Below are positions 7,399 through 15,679 of a DNA stretch of 64,000 nt, in pieces. The stretch is from Listeria welshimeri serovar 6b str. SLCC5334. Its GTDB lineage: Bacteria > Bacillota > Bacilli > Lactobacillales > Listeriaceae. Position 1 is the stretch's first letter. Every line of letters begins with the position of its first letter. The stretch spans positions 868,001-932,000 of the forward strand of contig NC_008555.1 in the NCBI RefSeq assembly GCF_000060285.1, given 5' to 3'. Under the pieces are notes generated by a model. It made no database searches. It saw nothing but the letters and a program-made list of their open reading frames with translations, and was not told where the DNA came from. A program made the position numbers and the translations under genes.

Positions 7399-9510
7399 TT
7401 GAAAAAAATACTAATATTAATGATAGTAGCAACTTTCGTATCGTTTAGTATATTACCTTTCAACATTTATGCTGAAGAAACTAGCACAGAAAAACTGGCA
7501 ACGGAAAAAACAGATTCACAAGCCACAATGGACTCAAAAAGTGCAGATACACAAGAAGAAGCGACAACTAGTCCAAACAATTTAAACACTCAAAAAGAAG
7601 CGACAACCAGTCCAAATGATTTAGACGCTCAAAAAGAAGTAACAACCAGTCCAAATGATTCAGATACTCAAAAAGAAGTAACAAATGAAAAAAAAGCAGA
7701 GAGCACAGAAAATGTAGTGAAATCAAAGAGCTCATTGACTGATGATAGTGAAGTAATTATAAAAGATGAGAATTCCTTGATACCGGACGACAATTTACGA
7801 ACCATAATCAATTCGATGCTCGGGAAACCAAGTACGTATCAGCCAACCGAAGCAGAGCTGAATAATATTACAGGAATACTAGACTTAACTGACGAAACCT
7901 TTACTACTTTGGATGGGTTACAGTATTTAAAAAAAGTGAAAACGCTTCAATGTGTTGGAGTCACTGCACCAGATGCTGACTTAGCGTATATTGGTCAAAT
8001 GAGCTCTCTAACACGATTGACTGTTAATACGAGTAGTTTTGAAACGACTACTGGTCTTGAGCCACTTAGAAATTTAATCTATTTTGATTGGAGTTCAAAT
8101 GGTAAAGATGTTGTACATGCTCAAACAGCAATGCCAAGAAATGTATATAATTTTGATTTCTTGGTAAACAATAAAAGTTTGAATGAGCTAAGTATTAGCG
8201 TTGTTTATTCAACTGATCCAACCTATGCTTTCTTAAGTGAACTTACTGGTTTAACTAGGTTAACAATCGTTTTGTCCAATATGAATAGTGTTTCATCTAT
8301 TAAAAACTTAACAAATTTAACATCGCTTAATTTAAATAACAATTATATTGCTGATATGTCACCACTAGAAAATCAGCCAATATTTAACAAACTATCTGCA
8401 ACAGGGCAATCAGTTATTTTACCAGCAAAAGAAGTATGGTCTGGAGAAAATTTAACCATTGATAAACCGATAAAACCTGAGTTATCAACAATTAATTATA
8501 CACTTCCGTCCAATCCAACTACGACACTGGAAGAAAATTCAATACTGATGTCTAATATTACTAAAAGTAGTGTTGTAAAGTATAACGTCTATAATTATAA
8601 AACAGGAACGAATGATATTGTAATTCCTGGTGTTCTTATGGAATTTCAAGGTACAACACCTAACTTTAGTGGGAAAATTATTCAACCTTTAAGGGTAAAA
8701 GAACGAGCAGCAGCTGTGAAAGTTTTATATGTGGATGAGGCTGGAAATGAAATTGCTACTTCTGAAATTCTAACAGGAGAGATAGATACTCCTTACAGCA
8801 CAAAAGCAAAAATCATTGAAGGTTTTAAACTAAAAGAAACGCCAACTAATTGTAATGGGATTTTTTCAAAAGATGAGCAAACTGTCACTTATGTGTATGA
8901 AATAGCTGACGGCGCCCCAGTTACAGTAAAGTATGTTGACGAAAATGGGAAGAAAATTTCAGAAGATACTGTTTTAGTAGGTAAAAGAGGTACTAAATAT
9001 ACATCTACACCAAAAGATATTAAAAACTATACGTTAAAAGAAATGCCAAAAAACGCCACTGGTATCTTCACTTCCACTAATCAAACTGTTACTTACGTGT
9101 ATTCTAAAAATATGGCACCAATTCCAGAAACTAGCGCGCCGGTAATCGTTCGTTATGTTGATACAAATGGAGCGGAGATTGCTGATAGCATAACACTTGT
9201 TGGGGAATTAGATGATCCATATCAAACTAGCGAAAAAATAATTACTGGTTACAAATTAACAAAGGTTCCAACAAATAAGAACGGTGTTTATACAGTAAAC
9301 ACGCAAATAGTGACTTATGAGTACGAAAAAGTAAAAACAACCAGTAACGGAGACAAGGAGCAAACTAAAAAAGTAGCGCCAACCAGTAGCAATCATTTAC
9401 CGAAAACTGGTGATACAACAACTGAAAATGCCACTTTATTATTTGCAGGTGTGTTATTGGTCATTGCTGGAACAATTGTGTATAGAAAAAAAGGCAAACA
9501 TAATCATTAA
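7399..9510 (+). CDS. LPXTG surface protein with leucine-rich region and three MucBP repeats
   Basis: 703 residues: signal peptide (~1-26), a low-complexity T/S/K/E-rich stretch with three 13-residue repeats (~54-92), an internalin-like leucine-rich region (~150-330; for example LTNLTSLNLNNN), three MucBP-type repeats of ~65 residues (~439-644, each beginning V-x-V-x-YVD-x-x-G and ending T-Y-x-YE/S), and a sorting signal with LPKTG at 667-671, a hydrophobic segment and RKKGKHNH. Sortase A would anchor it to peptidoglycan. A role in binding mucin or host glycoprotein is inferred from the repeats. TTG start at 7399 with AAGGGG upstream. Monocistronic, between two terminators; surface proteins of this type vary between strains. 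Confidence 0.92.
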   Translation: MKKILILMIVATFVSFSILPFNIYAEETSTEKLATEKTDSQATMDSKSADTQEEATTSPNNLNTQKEATTSPNDLDAQKEVTTSPNDSDTQKEVTNEKKAESTENVVKSKSSLTDDSEVIIKDENSLIPDDNLRTIINSMLGKPSTYQPTEAELNNITGILDLTDETFTTLDGLQYLKKVKTLQCVGVTAPDADLAYIGQMSSLTRLTVNTSSFETTTGLEPLRNLIYFDWSSNGKDVVHAQTAMPRNVYNFDFLVNNKSLNELSISVVYSTDPTYAFLSELTGLTRLTIVLSNMNSVSSIKNLTNLTSLNLNNNYIADMSPLENQPIFNKLSATGQSVILPAKEVWSGENLTIDKPIKPELSTINYTLPSNPTTTLEENSILMSNITKSSVVKYNVYNYKTGTNDIVIPGVLMEFQGTTPNFSGKIIQPLRVKERAAAVKVLYVDEAGNEIATSEILTGEIDTPYSTKAKIIEGFKLKETPTNCNGIFSKDEQTVTYVYEIADGAPVTVKYVDENGKKISEDTVLVGKRGTKYTSTPKDIKNYTLKEMPKNATGIFTSTNQTVTYVYSKNMAPIPETSAPVIVRYVDTNGAEIADSITLVGELDDPYQTSEKIITGYKLTKVPTNKNGVYTVNTQIVTYEYEKVKTTSNGDKEQTKKVAPTSSNHLPKTGDTTTENATLLFAGVLLVIAGTIVYRKKGKHNH
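7558..7674 (+). repeat. Three tandem 39-bp repeats inside the surface-protein gene
   Basis: Units at 7558-7596, 7597-7635 and 7636-7674 each encode a 13-residue E-A/V-T-T-S-P-N-x-x-x-x-Q-K motif. In-frame unit length means copy-number change would keep the reading frame. Confidence 0.85.
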
Positions 9511-9512
9511 TT

Positions 9513-9542
9513 GTAAAAGGCTGAAATTTTTCAGCCTTTTAC
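9513..9542. terminator. Terminator after the surface-protein gene
   Basis: GTAAAAGGCTGA (9513-9524) pairs with TCAGCCTTTTAC (9531-9542). The A and T tracts on both sides make it potentially bidirectional. Confidence 0.8.
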
Positions 9543-9615
9543 TATACAATTTTAGGAAAACCCCCCTTAAAATTCGGTTTTCAAACGCTTTCTTGAAAAA
9601 AAGGTTTGTATATAA

Positions 9616-9640
9616 GTTATTTTCTAAAGAAATAGGGTAT
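9616..9640 (+). promoter_or_regulatory. Candidate SigB promoter
   Basis: GTTATT (9616-9621), 13 bp, GGGTAT (9635-9640). The -10-like element and the spacing fit the Listeria SigB consensus (GTTTTA, ~13-14 bp, GGGTAT); the -35 has two mismatches. It precedes the small gene at 9721. Confidence 0.4.
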
Positions 9641-9720
9641 TTTTAATAAAGAGAATATGTTAAAGTAAAGAAAGAGAAAAATAAAAATTGAGAATGAAAA
9701 CAAATTTTAAAGATGGAGTG

Positions 9721-9873
9721 ATGAGTTTGGATAATAATCAAAAAGATTTGAATCAAGTAATCCGTCAGCTCAAAGAAAAAGGAATTGTGGTCGAAAAAAC
9801 GAAATCACGAAAAGATATTTGGAAAGCAGTCAGCAATAAAGCTATGCCAAACATGAAACTTCGATTGCAGTAA
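9721..9873 (+). CDS. Small hypothetical protein
   Basis: About 50 residues, highly charged (K, R, D, E, N), no signal peptide or membrane segment, with a predicted helix around LNQVIRQLKEKGIVVEK. I recognise no family. The start is uncertain: ATG at 9721 has GGAG only 2 bp away, whereas TTG at 9727 is 8 bp from it; upstream in-frame ATG/TTG codons lack a good ribosome-binding site. A possible SigB promoter lies ~80 bp upstream. Confidence 0.6.
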   Translation: MSLDNNQKDLNQVIRQLKEKGIVVEKTKSRKDIWKAVSNKAMPNMKLRLQ

Positions 9874-10086
9874 AAGCTAAAAGTGGAGATTTTTGATATG
9901 TTACTAACTTTTCTTAAGTATTTAAGATCATGTGATTTACATATAAATAACCTTCGCTTTTTTTGTTTGTCATAAATTAGTTACGAAGATTTGATGTTTC
10001 TGTTATCCTTTTTCAGTAAAAATGTTGTATGATGGAATGGAAGGCTTTTGTCATAGAAGAAAATAGAATTAGAGTGAGGCAAATAC

Positions 10087-10845
10087 ATGAAAAAAGAAGC
10101 GGTTAATCAACAATCTATTTATGTTCATATTGATCATGTTATTAACAATGTGGCGACAAGCGGCATTTCTTTTTGTGATTTCTTAAATGGTGTAGGGCAA
10201 CCCCCTGAAAATATTTTGTTAATCAAACATAATATAGAAGATGCGTCCTATAATGCACATACAGCTTTTCACTACTTAGAGCCTGGCGATTTAGCAAATA
10301 TTTCCAAAGAGAATTTTAATCCTTTTTGTTGGATTGATTTTGAGGATGTAGAGCTTTTAAACCAACTGACACCACAAGAAGTTGCTGAAATGCTGTATCT
10401 TGCGCATACTGGGCGGCACCTTCGTTCTCCTTTTTATTATAAATTACAAAATAATTTTGTTTATTTAACGAGACAAGATGGACGTTATAATAAAGTATAT
10501 TACCGGAATTTAAATCATTTTTATATGTTGTTAAGTCATGTGATTGCGCGGAAAACATCAGAGCTTGTTAATGAAAAAGGTATTTTCTCATTTGGTAAGA
10601 AAAAATATGTGGCGGAACCACCAGTCGAACTATTGAAAAAAATGGCTGATTATTTTAAAGACGGTGCTTGTATAGCGCTGGAAGATGTCGTTAGAACTCG
10701 AACACAAATTGAAGTCCCTATTGGTTTAGGGTTAACAGAAGAGATGACAGAGCTAGAAATTTCTTCTAAAATCTATTATGAAGAAGAAGTAGCAAAACTA
10801 GTATATGATTTGAAACAGAATGAATGGAAATATATCGAAAAATAA
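10087..10845 (+). CDS. Conserved protein of unknown function
   Basis: 252 residues, no signal peptide or membrane segment. It is rich in aromatic residues and contains FCDFLNGVGQPPENILLIKHNIED, LAHTGRHLRSPFYYKLQNNFVYLTRQDGRYNK (split here only as landmarks by position ~113-146) and an acidic C-terminus. I do not recognise the family and assign no function. ATG at 10087 follows GAGTGAGGCAAATAC. It stands alone, with a terminator before the TetR gene. Confidence 0.85.
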   Translation: MKKEAVNQQSIYVHIDHVINNVATSGISFCDFLNGVGQPPENILLIKHNIEDASYNAHTAFHYLEPGDLANISKENFNPFCWIDFEDVELLNQLTPQEVAEMLYLAHTGRHLRSPFYYKLQNNFVYLTRQDGRYNKVYYRNLNHFYMLLSHVIARKTSELVNEKGIFSFGKKKYVAEPPVELLKKMADYFKDGACIALEDVVRTRTQIEVPIGLGLTEEMTELEISSKIYYEEEVAKLVYDLKQNEWKYIEK

Positions 10846-10879
10846 AAAATCAAACTTTTTCCTTTACGTTTGGTTTTTT
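10845..10879 (+). terminator. Terminator after the 252-residue protein
   Basis: AAAAATCAAAC (10845-10855) pairs with GTTTGGTTTTTT (10868-10879), including one G-T pair, and ends in six T residues. Confidence 0.6.
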
Positions 10880-10894
10880 ATTTGCTAGAATGTG

Positions 10895-10910
10895 ACTAAT
10901 GAACGTTAGT
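10895..10910. promoter_or_regulatory. Candidate TetR-family operator
   Basis: ACTAATGAACGTTAGT has 5-bp inverted arms (ACTAA/TTAGT). It lies just upstream of the TetR gene's ribosome-binding site, the usual place for autoregulation. Confidence 0.45.
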
Positions 10911-10924
10911 TAGGAGGGCTTTTA

Positions 10925-11479
10925 ATGACGAAACAACTAATTAAAGAAACAGCGCTCACTCTTTTTGCGGAAAAAGGGTATGATGGGACGGCACTTTCTG
11001 AAATAGCTAAAGCAGTGGGAATCAAAACACCATCTTTATATGCACATTTTTCTTCTAAAGAAGCTCTTTTTTTGGAAGTGTATCAAGATAGTATCCAAAC
11101 AGAATTGCGTGAATTAAGCAAGGTTGCTGAACGCGAAGAATTAGAAGGAGAAGAAAAACTCCGAAGTCTCTTTTTTGTGGCTACCGATTTTTCTAGTAGT
11201 CCAGATGAGAAGAAATTTTTCCAACGAGCTGTGTTTTATCCACCCAAATCGCTTTTTGAAGAATTGAAGGAGGAAACACGAACCTATGAACAGCTGACGG
11301 ACAACATTTTGCGGAAAACACTTGAACAAATTGTACCAGAATCTGTTTTGATAAGATGGATGCATGTATTTTATGCATTGCTGGATGGTCTTAGCGTGGA
11401 ACATGGGATTTATGATGAGGCAGAATTTGAATCGCGAAGGACATCTGCTTGGGAAGTGCTAGCAAGTTTACTAGAATGA
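10925..11479 (+). CDS. TetR family transcriptional regulator
   Basis: 184 residues. The N-terminal helix-turn-helix is typical: ALTLFAEKGYDGTALSEIAK (~11-30), then GIKTPSLYAHFSSKEALF (~33-50). The variable C-terminal ligand domain follows. Its gene precedes and nearly touches an SMR efflux pair (16 bp gap), so it probably represses that operon and itself, releasing on binding a cationic drug; this is inferred from context. ATG at 10925 with TTAGGAGGG upstream. Confidence 0.9.
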   Translation: MTKQLIKETALTLFAEKGYDGTALSEIAKAVGIKTPSLYAHFSSKEALFLEVYQDSIQTELRELSKVAEREELEGEEKLRSLFFVATDFSSSPDEKKFFQRAVFYPPKSLFEELKEETRTYEQLTDNILRKTLEQIVPESVLIRWMHVFYALLDGLSVEHGIYDEAEFESRRTSAWEVLASLLE

Positions 11480-11495
11480 AGTGGAGGTAAAGGAA

Positions 11496-11837
11496 ATGGC
11501 TTGGTTTTATTTAATTATGGCAGGATTATCAGAAATTGTGTGGGCTTTTGGACTGAAAGAATCGCATGGTTTTACTATATTAGGTTGGAGTCTTTTAACG
11601 ATAGCATTTTTGATTGTTAGTTTTGGTTTATTTTCAATGTCGATGAAGGCAATTCCGATTGGGACAGCTTATGCGGTTTTTACCGGAATTGGAGCTGCTG
11701 GAACAGCCATTATTGGAATGATTTTTCTTTCAGAAGGTATTTCTTTTTGGAAAATTGTGTCGCTTCTTGTATTACTATCAGGAATTATCGGTTTGAAATT
11801 AGTAGATGGTAACGATGCTAAAAAGGAGGCTAAATAA
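11496..11837 (+). CDS. SMR family multidrug efflux subunit 1
   Basis: 113 residues from the ATG at 11496, chosen over an upstream GTG at 11481 because GGAGG lies 8 bp before it. Four membrane helices, the essential Glu of helix 1 in AGLSEIVWA, and the family signature PIGTAYAVFTGIGAAG. Small multidrug resistance proteins exchange quaternary cations for protons as dimers. It pairs with the next gene, 2 bp downstream, like EbrAB or YkkCD. Confidence 0.92.
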   Translation: MAWFYLIMAGLSEIVWAFGLKESHGFTILGWSLLTIAFLIVSFGLFSMSMKAIPIGTAYAVFTGIGAAGTAIIGMIFLSEGISFWKIVSLLVLLSGIIGLKLVDGNDAKKEAK

Positions 11838-11839
11838 CA

Positions 11840-12160
11840 ATGGATTGGATATTTTTACTTGTAGCAGGTCTCTGTGAAATGGTGTTCGTTGTCATGCTAA
11901 AATTATCTGATGGCTTTAAACGATTCGGATATGCGACACTTACAATTATTTTTATGGCAGCGAGTTTCTTTTTACTTTCACATGCTCTTAAAACGATACC
12001 GATTGGGACGGGTTATGCGATTTGGACCGGAATTGGCGCAGTAGGTAGCGTGTTACTAGGTATGATTGTGTTTAAAGAGCGTAAAAGTGTTGGGAAATTG
12101 CTTTTTATTACGATGATAATTGCAGGCGTAGTTGGTTTAAAATTAACATCTGGCGTTTAA
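11840..12160 (+). CDS. SMR family multidrug efflux subunit 2
   Basis: 106 residues, four membrane helices, membrane Glu in AGLCEMVFV and the signature PIGTGYAIWTGIGAVG. Its ribosome-binding site (AAAGGAGG) is inside the end of the upstream SMR gene. Paired SMR genes usually form an asymmetric heterodimer with opposite membrane orientations. The terminator at 12166 ends the operon. Confidence 0.92.
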   Translation: MDWIFLLVAGLCEMVFVVMLKLSDGFKRFGYATLTIIFMAASFFLLSHALKTIPIGTGYAIWTGIGAVGSVLLGMIVFKERKSVGKLLFITMIIAGVVGLKLTSGV

Positions 12161-12165
12161 TAAAG

Positions 12166-12242
12166 TAGGTTGAAAAAGTCCTTTTTGGAATAAGTGGGTA
12201 CGTTTCTTATTTAAAAAAGAAGATTTTTTCAACCTATTTTTT
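12166..12242 (+). terminator. Terminator of the TetR-SMR operon
   Basis: TAGGTTGAAAAA (12166-12177) pairs perfectly with TTTTTCAACCTA (12225-12236) across a long loop, followed by six T residues. Confidence 0.7.
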
Positions 12243-12309
12243 AGTTATGTCTTTTCATCTTGCTAAAACATGGTAAAATAGATAAAGCGAATAATGACGG
12301 AGGGGTATT

Positions 12310-13422
12310 ATGAAAACCAAATTAATTTTATTATACGGTGGAAAGTCTGCTGAGCACGAGGTTTCCTTACAAACAGCATTTTCAGTTATCAATGCGTTAG
12401 ATTTGGAAAAATTTGAAGCTGAGCCAATATATATTACAAATGAAGGAGAATGGGTTCAAGGACCACTTCTCACTGGTAAATTAGATTTTGTTGAACAATT
12501 ACGTTTTTCAGCAACAAATACAGTGAAACTTGCTGCTACGGAATCAGAAAAATCAGAAGGCGAGGCAATTAGCCCAGCTGTTTTAGAGGCAGATGATCAA
12601 GAAACGGTTGTTTTCCCACTTTTACATGGTCCAAACGGAGAAGATGGTACCGTTCAAGGATTATTTGAAGTATTAAATATTCCGTATGTTGGTAATGGGG
12701 TTTTAGCTTCTTCTGCTGCAATGGACAAAATCGTGATGAAGAAGATTTTTGCAGATGCTGGCATTCCGCAAGTTCCAGCAGTTGCAGTACGTTTAATTGA
12801 TTGGAAAAATTATCAAGAAGAAATGGTTTCTGAAATGGAAGAAGTACTTACATATCCAGTCTTCGTCAAGCCAGCAAATCTTGGTTCTAGTGTTGGTATT
12901 AGTAAAGCAACAAACAAAAAAGAATTAGAAGATGCAATGACAGAAGCATTTTTATATGACCGCCGTGTTGTTGTTGAACAAGGGGTGGTTGCACGTGAAA
13001 TCGAAATGGGTGTACTTGGAAACGATACACCAGTTTGCTCGGTTCCAGGTGAAATTTTGCCAGAAGGTGCAGTGGCTACATTCTACGATTACAAAGCAAA
13101 ATATCAAGATAATAATACTGCATTAATTATTCCGACTGAAGTGGATCCAGAAATCTTGGAACAAATGAAAGAATATGCGGTCCAAGCGTTTTTAGGCCTT
13201 GATGCAAGTGGATTAGTACGGGCAGACTTTTTCTTAACAGATGATAATCAGCTTTTCTTAAATGAAGTCAATACGATGCCTGGTTTTACGCCTTACAGCA
13301 TGTATCCACTTCTTTGGCAGGAAACTGGTTTACCATACAGCGCGTTAATTGAAAGATTAGTTGATTTAGCAAAAGAACGACATGCCGCAAAAAATGCACT
13401 TAAATATAAATTAGAAGACTAA
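12310..13422 (+). CDS. ddl: D-alanine--D-alanine ligase
   Basis: 370 residues, normal for DdlA/B-type enzymes. ATP-grasp fold: [13 protein letters not shown] near the N-terminus, [15 protein letters not shown] (~116-130), [13 protein letters not shown] and the C-terminal metal/substrate motif [12 protein letters not shown]. It joins two D-alanines for peptidoglycan precursors in the cytosol. Neighbouring murF uses its product directly; alr, supplying D-alanine, is 21 kb away. ATG at 12310 after GACGGAGGGG. Transcription from an extended -10 (TGGTAAAAT) near 12270 is likely. Confidence 0.96.
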   Translation: MKTKLILLYGGKSAEHEVSLQTAFSVINALDLEKFEAEPIYITNEGEWVQGPLLTGKLDFVEQLRFSATNTVKLAATESEKSEGEAISPAVLEADDQETVVFPLLHGPNGEDGTVQGLFEVLNIPYVGNGVLASSAAMDKIVMKKIFADAGIPQVPAVAVRLIDWKNYQEEMVSEMEEVLTYPVFVKPANLGSSVGISKATNKKELEDAMTEAFLYDRRVVVEQGVVAREIEMGVLGNDTPVCSVPGEILPEGAVATFYDYKAKYQDNNTALIIPTEVDPEILEQMKEYAVQAFLGLDASGLVRADFFLTDDNQLFLNEVNTMPGFTPYSMYPLLWQETGLPYSALIERLVDLAKERHAAKNALKYKLED

Positions 13423-13432
13423 AATAAACAAG

Positions 13433-13465
13433 AAAGCAGTTTTCATATGCGGAAGCTGCTTTTTT
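13433..13465 (+). terminator. Hairpin between ddl and murF
   Basis: AAAGCAG (13433-13439) pairs with CTGCTTT (13456-13462), continuing into six T residues. It may attenuate read-through from ddl into murF. Confidence 0.6.
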
Positions 13466-13485
13466 ATGGAAGAGAGCGATTTGAT

Positions 13486-14859
13486 TTGAAGAAAACAGTA
13501 GGCGAAGTAGTAGCAATGTTAGATAGTTCCATTCATGTAGATACATTTCGCGATGTCGTCATTACTGGCATTTGTTTTGATACAAGGCAAATAAAGTCAG
13601 GTGATTTATTTGTTCCATTTGTGGGGAATTTGCGCGATGGACACGAATTTGTAAGTCAAGCAAGAGAAATGGGAGCAGTTGCGACCTTCTGGCAAAAAGA
13701 TGTACCGAATCCACCAACGGATTTTCCAGTTATTTTAGTGGACAACACATTGTTATCGCTTCAAGAATTGGCAGCGAAATATATACAACAAGTAAAACCG
13801 AAAGTGATTGCAATTACAGGAAGCAATGGGAAAACAACTACAAAAGATATTATGGCAGCTATTGTTGAAACGACCTATAAAGTGCATTATACAGGTGGAA
13901 ACTTTAATAACCATATTGGGTTACCATATACTATTCTCACCATGCCGGAAGATACAGAAGTAGCTGTGCTTGAGATGGGTATGAATCATCGTCATGAAAT
14001 CGAAGTGCTTTCTAAAATTGCCAAACCTGATATTGCGATTATTACGAATATCGGTGAAGCTCATATTGAATATCTAGGTTCACGTGAAGAAATAGCGAAA
14101 GCCAAACTCGAAATTACGGCGGGCTTAAACCCAAGCGGGATTTTAATTTATCCACACGAAGAGACTTTGTTGTTAAGTAATATTAATGGGGATTTCAGAC
14201 AGCTCACTTTTGGAAAATCAGAAGCTGCAGAAATTTATCCATTAGAAATTCATGCGGAAGCAGAAGGAACTTCTTTTGTAACAAATTGGGAACCAGAACT
14301 CGAAATTTTTGTTCCAATTATTGGCGAACATAACGTGTTCAACACAATGGCCGCAATGCTTGCAGCAAGAGAAATTGGTATTGAAGGCGAAAAAATTCAA
14401 TCTGCACTTAAAAAAATGGAACGTTCCAAAAGTCGTTTAGAGTGGATTACAACAAAAAGCGGGGCGCGAATTTTAAATGACGCATATAATTCTAGTCCGA
14501 CAGCTTTAAAAACGGTGTTAAAAACATTTATGCACATGGATTCAAAAGGAAAACCAAAATATTTGGTGCTTGCAGATATGTTAGAATTAGGTGAGTTGTC
14601 GACAAAGCTGCATCGAGAATCGGCCGAAGTCTTGGAAAAAGATACGATTGAGAAGGTTTTCTTGTATGGTGAGGCAATGAAAGCATTTGGAACTGTAGCT
14701 GAAACAAAAATTGGTCAGGGAAAAGTTCAACATTTTGACACAAAGGAATCGCTTGAGACGGCGCTTCTTTCGGAAGTGAATGGAAATGAATGGATACTGG
14801 TCAAAGGTTCTTACGGAATGGGCTTGAAAGATGTAGTAGAAAATCTTATTATTAAGTAA
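13486..14859 (+). CDS. murF: UDP-MurNAc-tripeptide--D-alanyl-D-alanine ligase
   Basis: 457 residues from the TTG at 13486 (MKKTVGEVVAML). The longer open frame from 13447 would begin inside the preceding terminator, and GGAAGAGAG lies ~10 bp before 13486. Mur ligase layout: N-terminal UDP-binding domain (SGDLFVPF), central ATPase with GSNGKTTTK, NFNNHIGLP and EMGMNHRHEIE, and C-terminal domain with NDAYNSSP. It adds D-Ala-D-Ala to the UDP-MurNAc peptide, the last cytosolic step of precursor synthesis. Confidence 0.94.
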   Translation: MKKTVGEVVAMLDSSIHVDTFRDVVITGICFDTRQIKSGDLFVPFVGNLRDGHEFVSQAREMGAVATFWQKDVPNPPTDFPVILVDNTLLSLQELAAKYIQQVKPKVIAITGSNGKTTTKDIMAAIVETTYKVHYTGGNFNNHIGLPYTILTMPEDTEVAVLEMGMNHRHEIEVLSKIAKPDIAIITNIGEAHIEYLGSREEIAKAKLEITAGLNPSGILIYPHEETLLLSNINGDFRQLTFGKSEAAEIYPLEIHAEAEGTSFVTNWEPELEIFVPIIGEHNVFNTMAAMLAAREIGIEGEKIQSALKKMERSKSRLEWITTKSGARILNDAYNSSPTALKTVLKTFMHMDSKGKPKYLVLADMLELGELSTKLHRESAEVLEKDTIEKVFLYGEAMKAFGTVAETKIGQGKVQHFDTKESLETALLSEVNGNEWILVKGSYGMGLKDVVENLIIK

Positions 14860-14925
14860 CGACTAAAATTGGACATATGATATTACCGATTAATTGGTAA
14901 TAATTTGGACAGGAGGAAAGGCATA

Positions 14926-15639
14926 ATGGTTGCTTGTTTGTGTATTCATGGTTTTACTGGTTCGCCGTCCGAGGTGAAGCCGCTCGCAGATTATTTGCGA
15001 GAGCATACAGATTGGGATGTTTTAGCGCCCACATTACCTGGCCATGATCACCTGCGCCACTTAAAAAATGTGACGTATAAAGATTGGATCGTTTTTGTAG
15101 ATAGTATTTTGAGTCAAATGTTGAAAGAAGACGATGAAGTATATATTATTGGTTTTTCCATGGGCGGACTTCTCGCGGGTTGGCTTGCTAGACATTATCC
15201 AGAGGTGAAAAAACTGGTACTGCTAGATATAGCTTTAAACGCAATAGAACGGCCACAAGTTGTCGGGAATTCCAAACAAGCGATCAACGAAGCAAAAGAA
15301 ATAACACTCAAAAATAATCCAATGTTCAAACGGAATCAAAAGAAAGCAACAGAAGTTTCTTTGACATTTACCCTTCAGTTTGAAAAAATGGTTGCTTTAG
15401 CAAAACCGGCATTTGAGCATATTGAAATTCCAACATTCATTGCGCAAGAAAATGGTAATCCAAAAGCTTCGACTGAAAAAAGTGTGCAATTCTTACTGGA
15501 AAGTATACCAGGACCTAAAGAATTATTTGTGTTAGAGGGTCCAAAACAGATAATTAGTCCAGATGAACAAGCAAATAAGCTTTATCCAGCAGTTCTGATA
15601 TTTTTACAAAAAGATGTTGCTATACTAAATGTAAATTAA
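14926..15639 (+). CDS. Alpha/beta-hydrolase, carboxylesterase family
   Basis: 237 residues from ATG at 14926, placed 9 bp after AGGAGG; an upstream in-frame TTG at 14905 has no comparable site. CIHGFTGSP oxyanion region, nucleophile elbow GFSMGG, and an ABC-like 'lid'. The expected His would be near the C-terminus; the usual H is not obvious in the last 40 residues (GPKQIISPDEQ occurs where SxHVI is common), so catalytic competence should be treated with caution. Family members (Est30-like) hydrolyse short-chain esters. Confidence 0.85.
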   Translation: MVACLCIHGFTGSPSEVKPLADYLREHTDWDVLAPTLPGHDHLRHLKNVTYKDWIVFVDSILSQMLKEDDEVYIIGFSMGGLLAGWLARHYPEVKKLVLLDIALNAIERPQVVGNSKQAINEAKEITLKNNPMFKRNQKKATEVSLTFTLQFEKMVALAKPAFEHIEIPTFIAQENGNPKASTEKSVQFLLESIPGPKELFVLEGPKQIISPDEQANKLYPAVLIFLQKDVAILNVN

Positions 15640-15640
15640 T

Positions 15641-15679
15641 AAAACCGATTCAGCTCTCACTCGCTGAATCGGTTTTTTT
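15641..15679. terminator. Bidirectional terminator between esterase and LacI gene
   Basis: A 14-bp perfect stem (15641-15654 with 15663-15676) has an A tract on one side and a T tract on the other. It serves the two convergent genes. Confidence 0.9.

Noticed and set aside
9410-9646. 78-codon frame at the 3' end of the surface-protein gene
   Set aside because: Out-of-frame shadow running through the terminator, with no ribosome-binding site.
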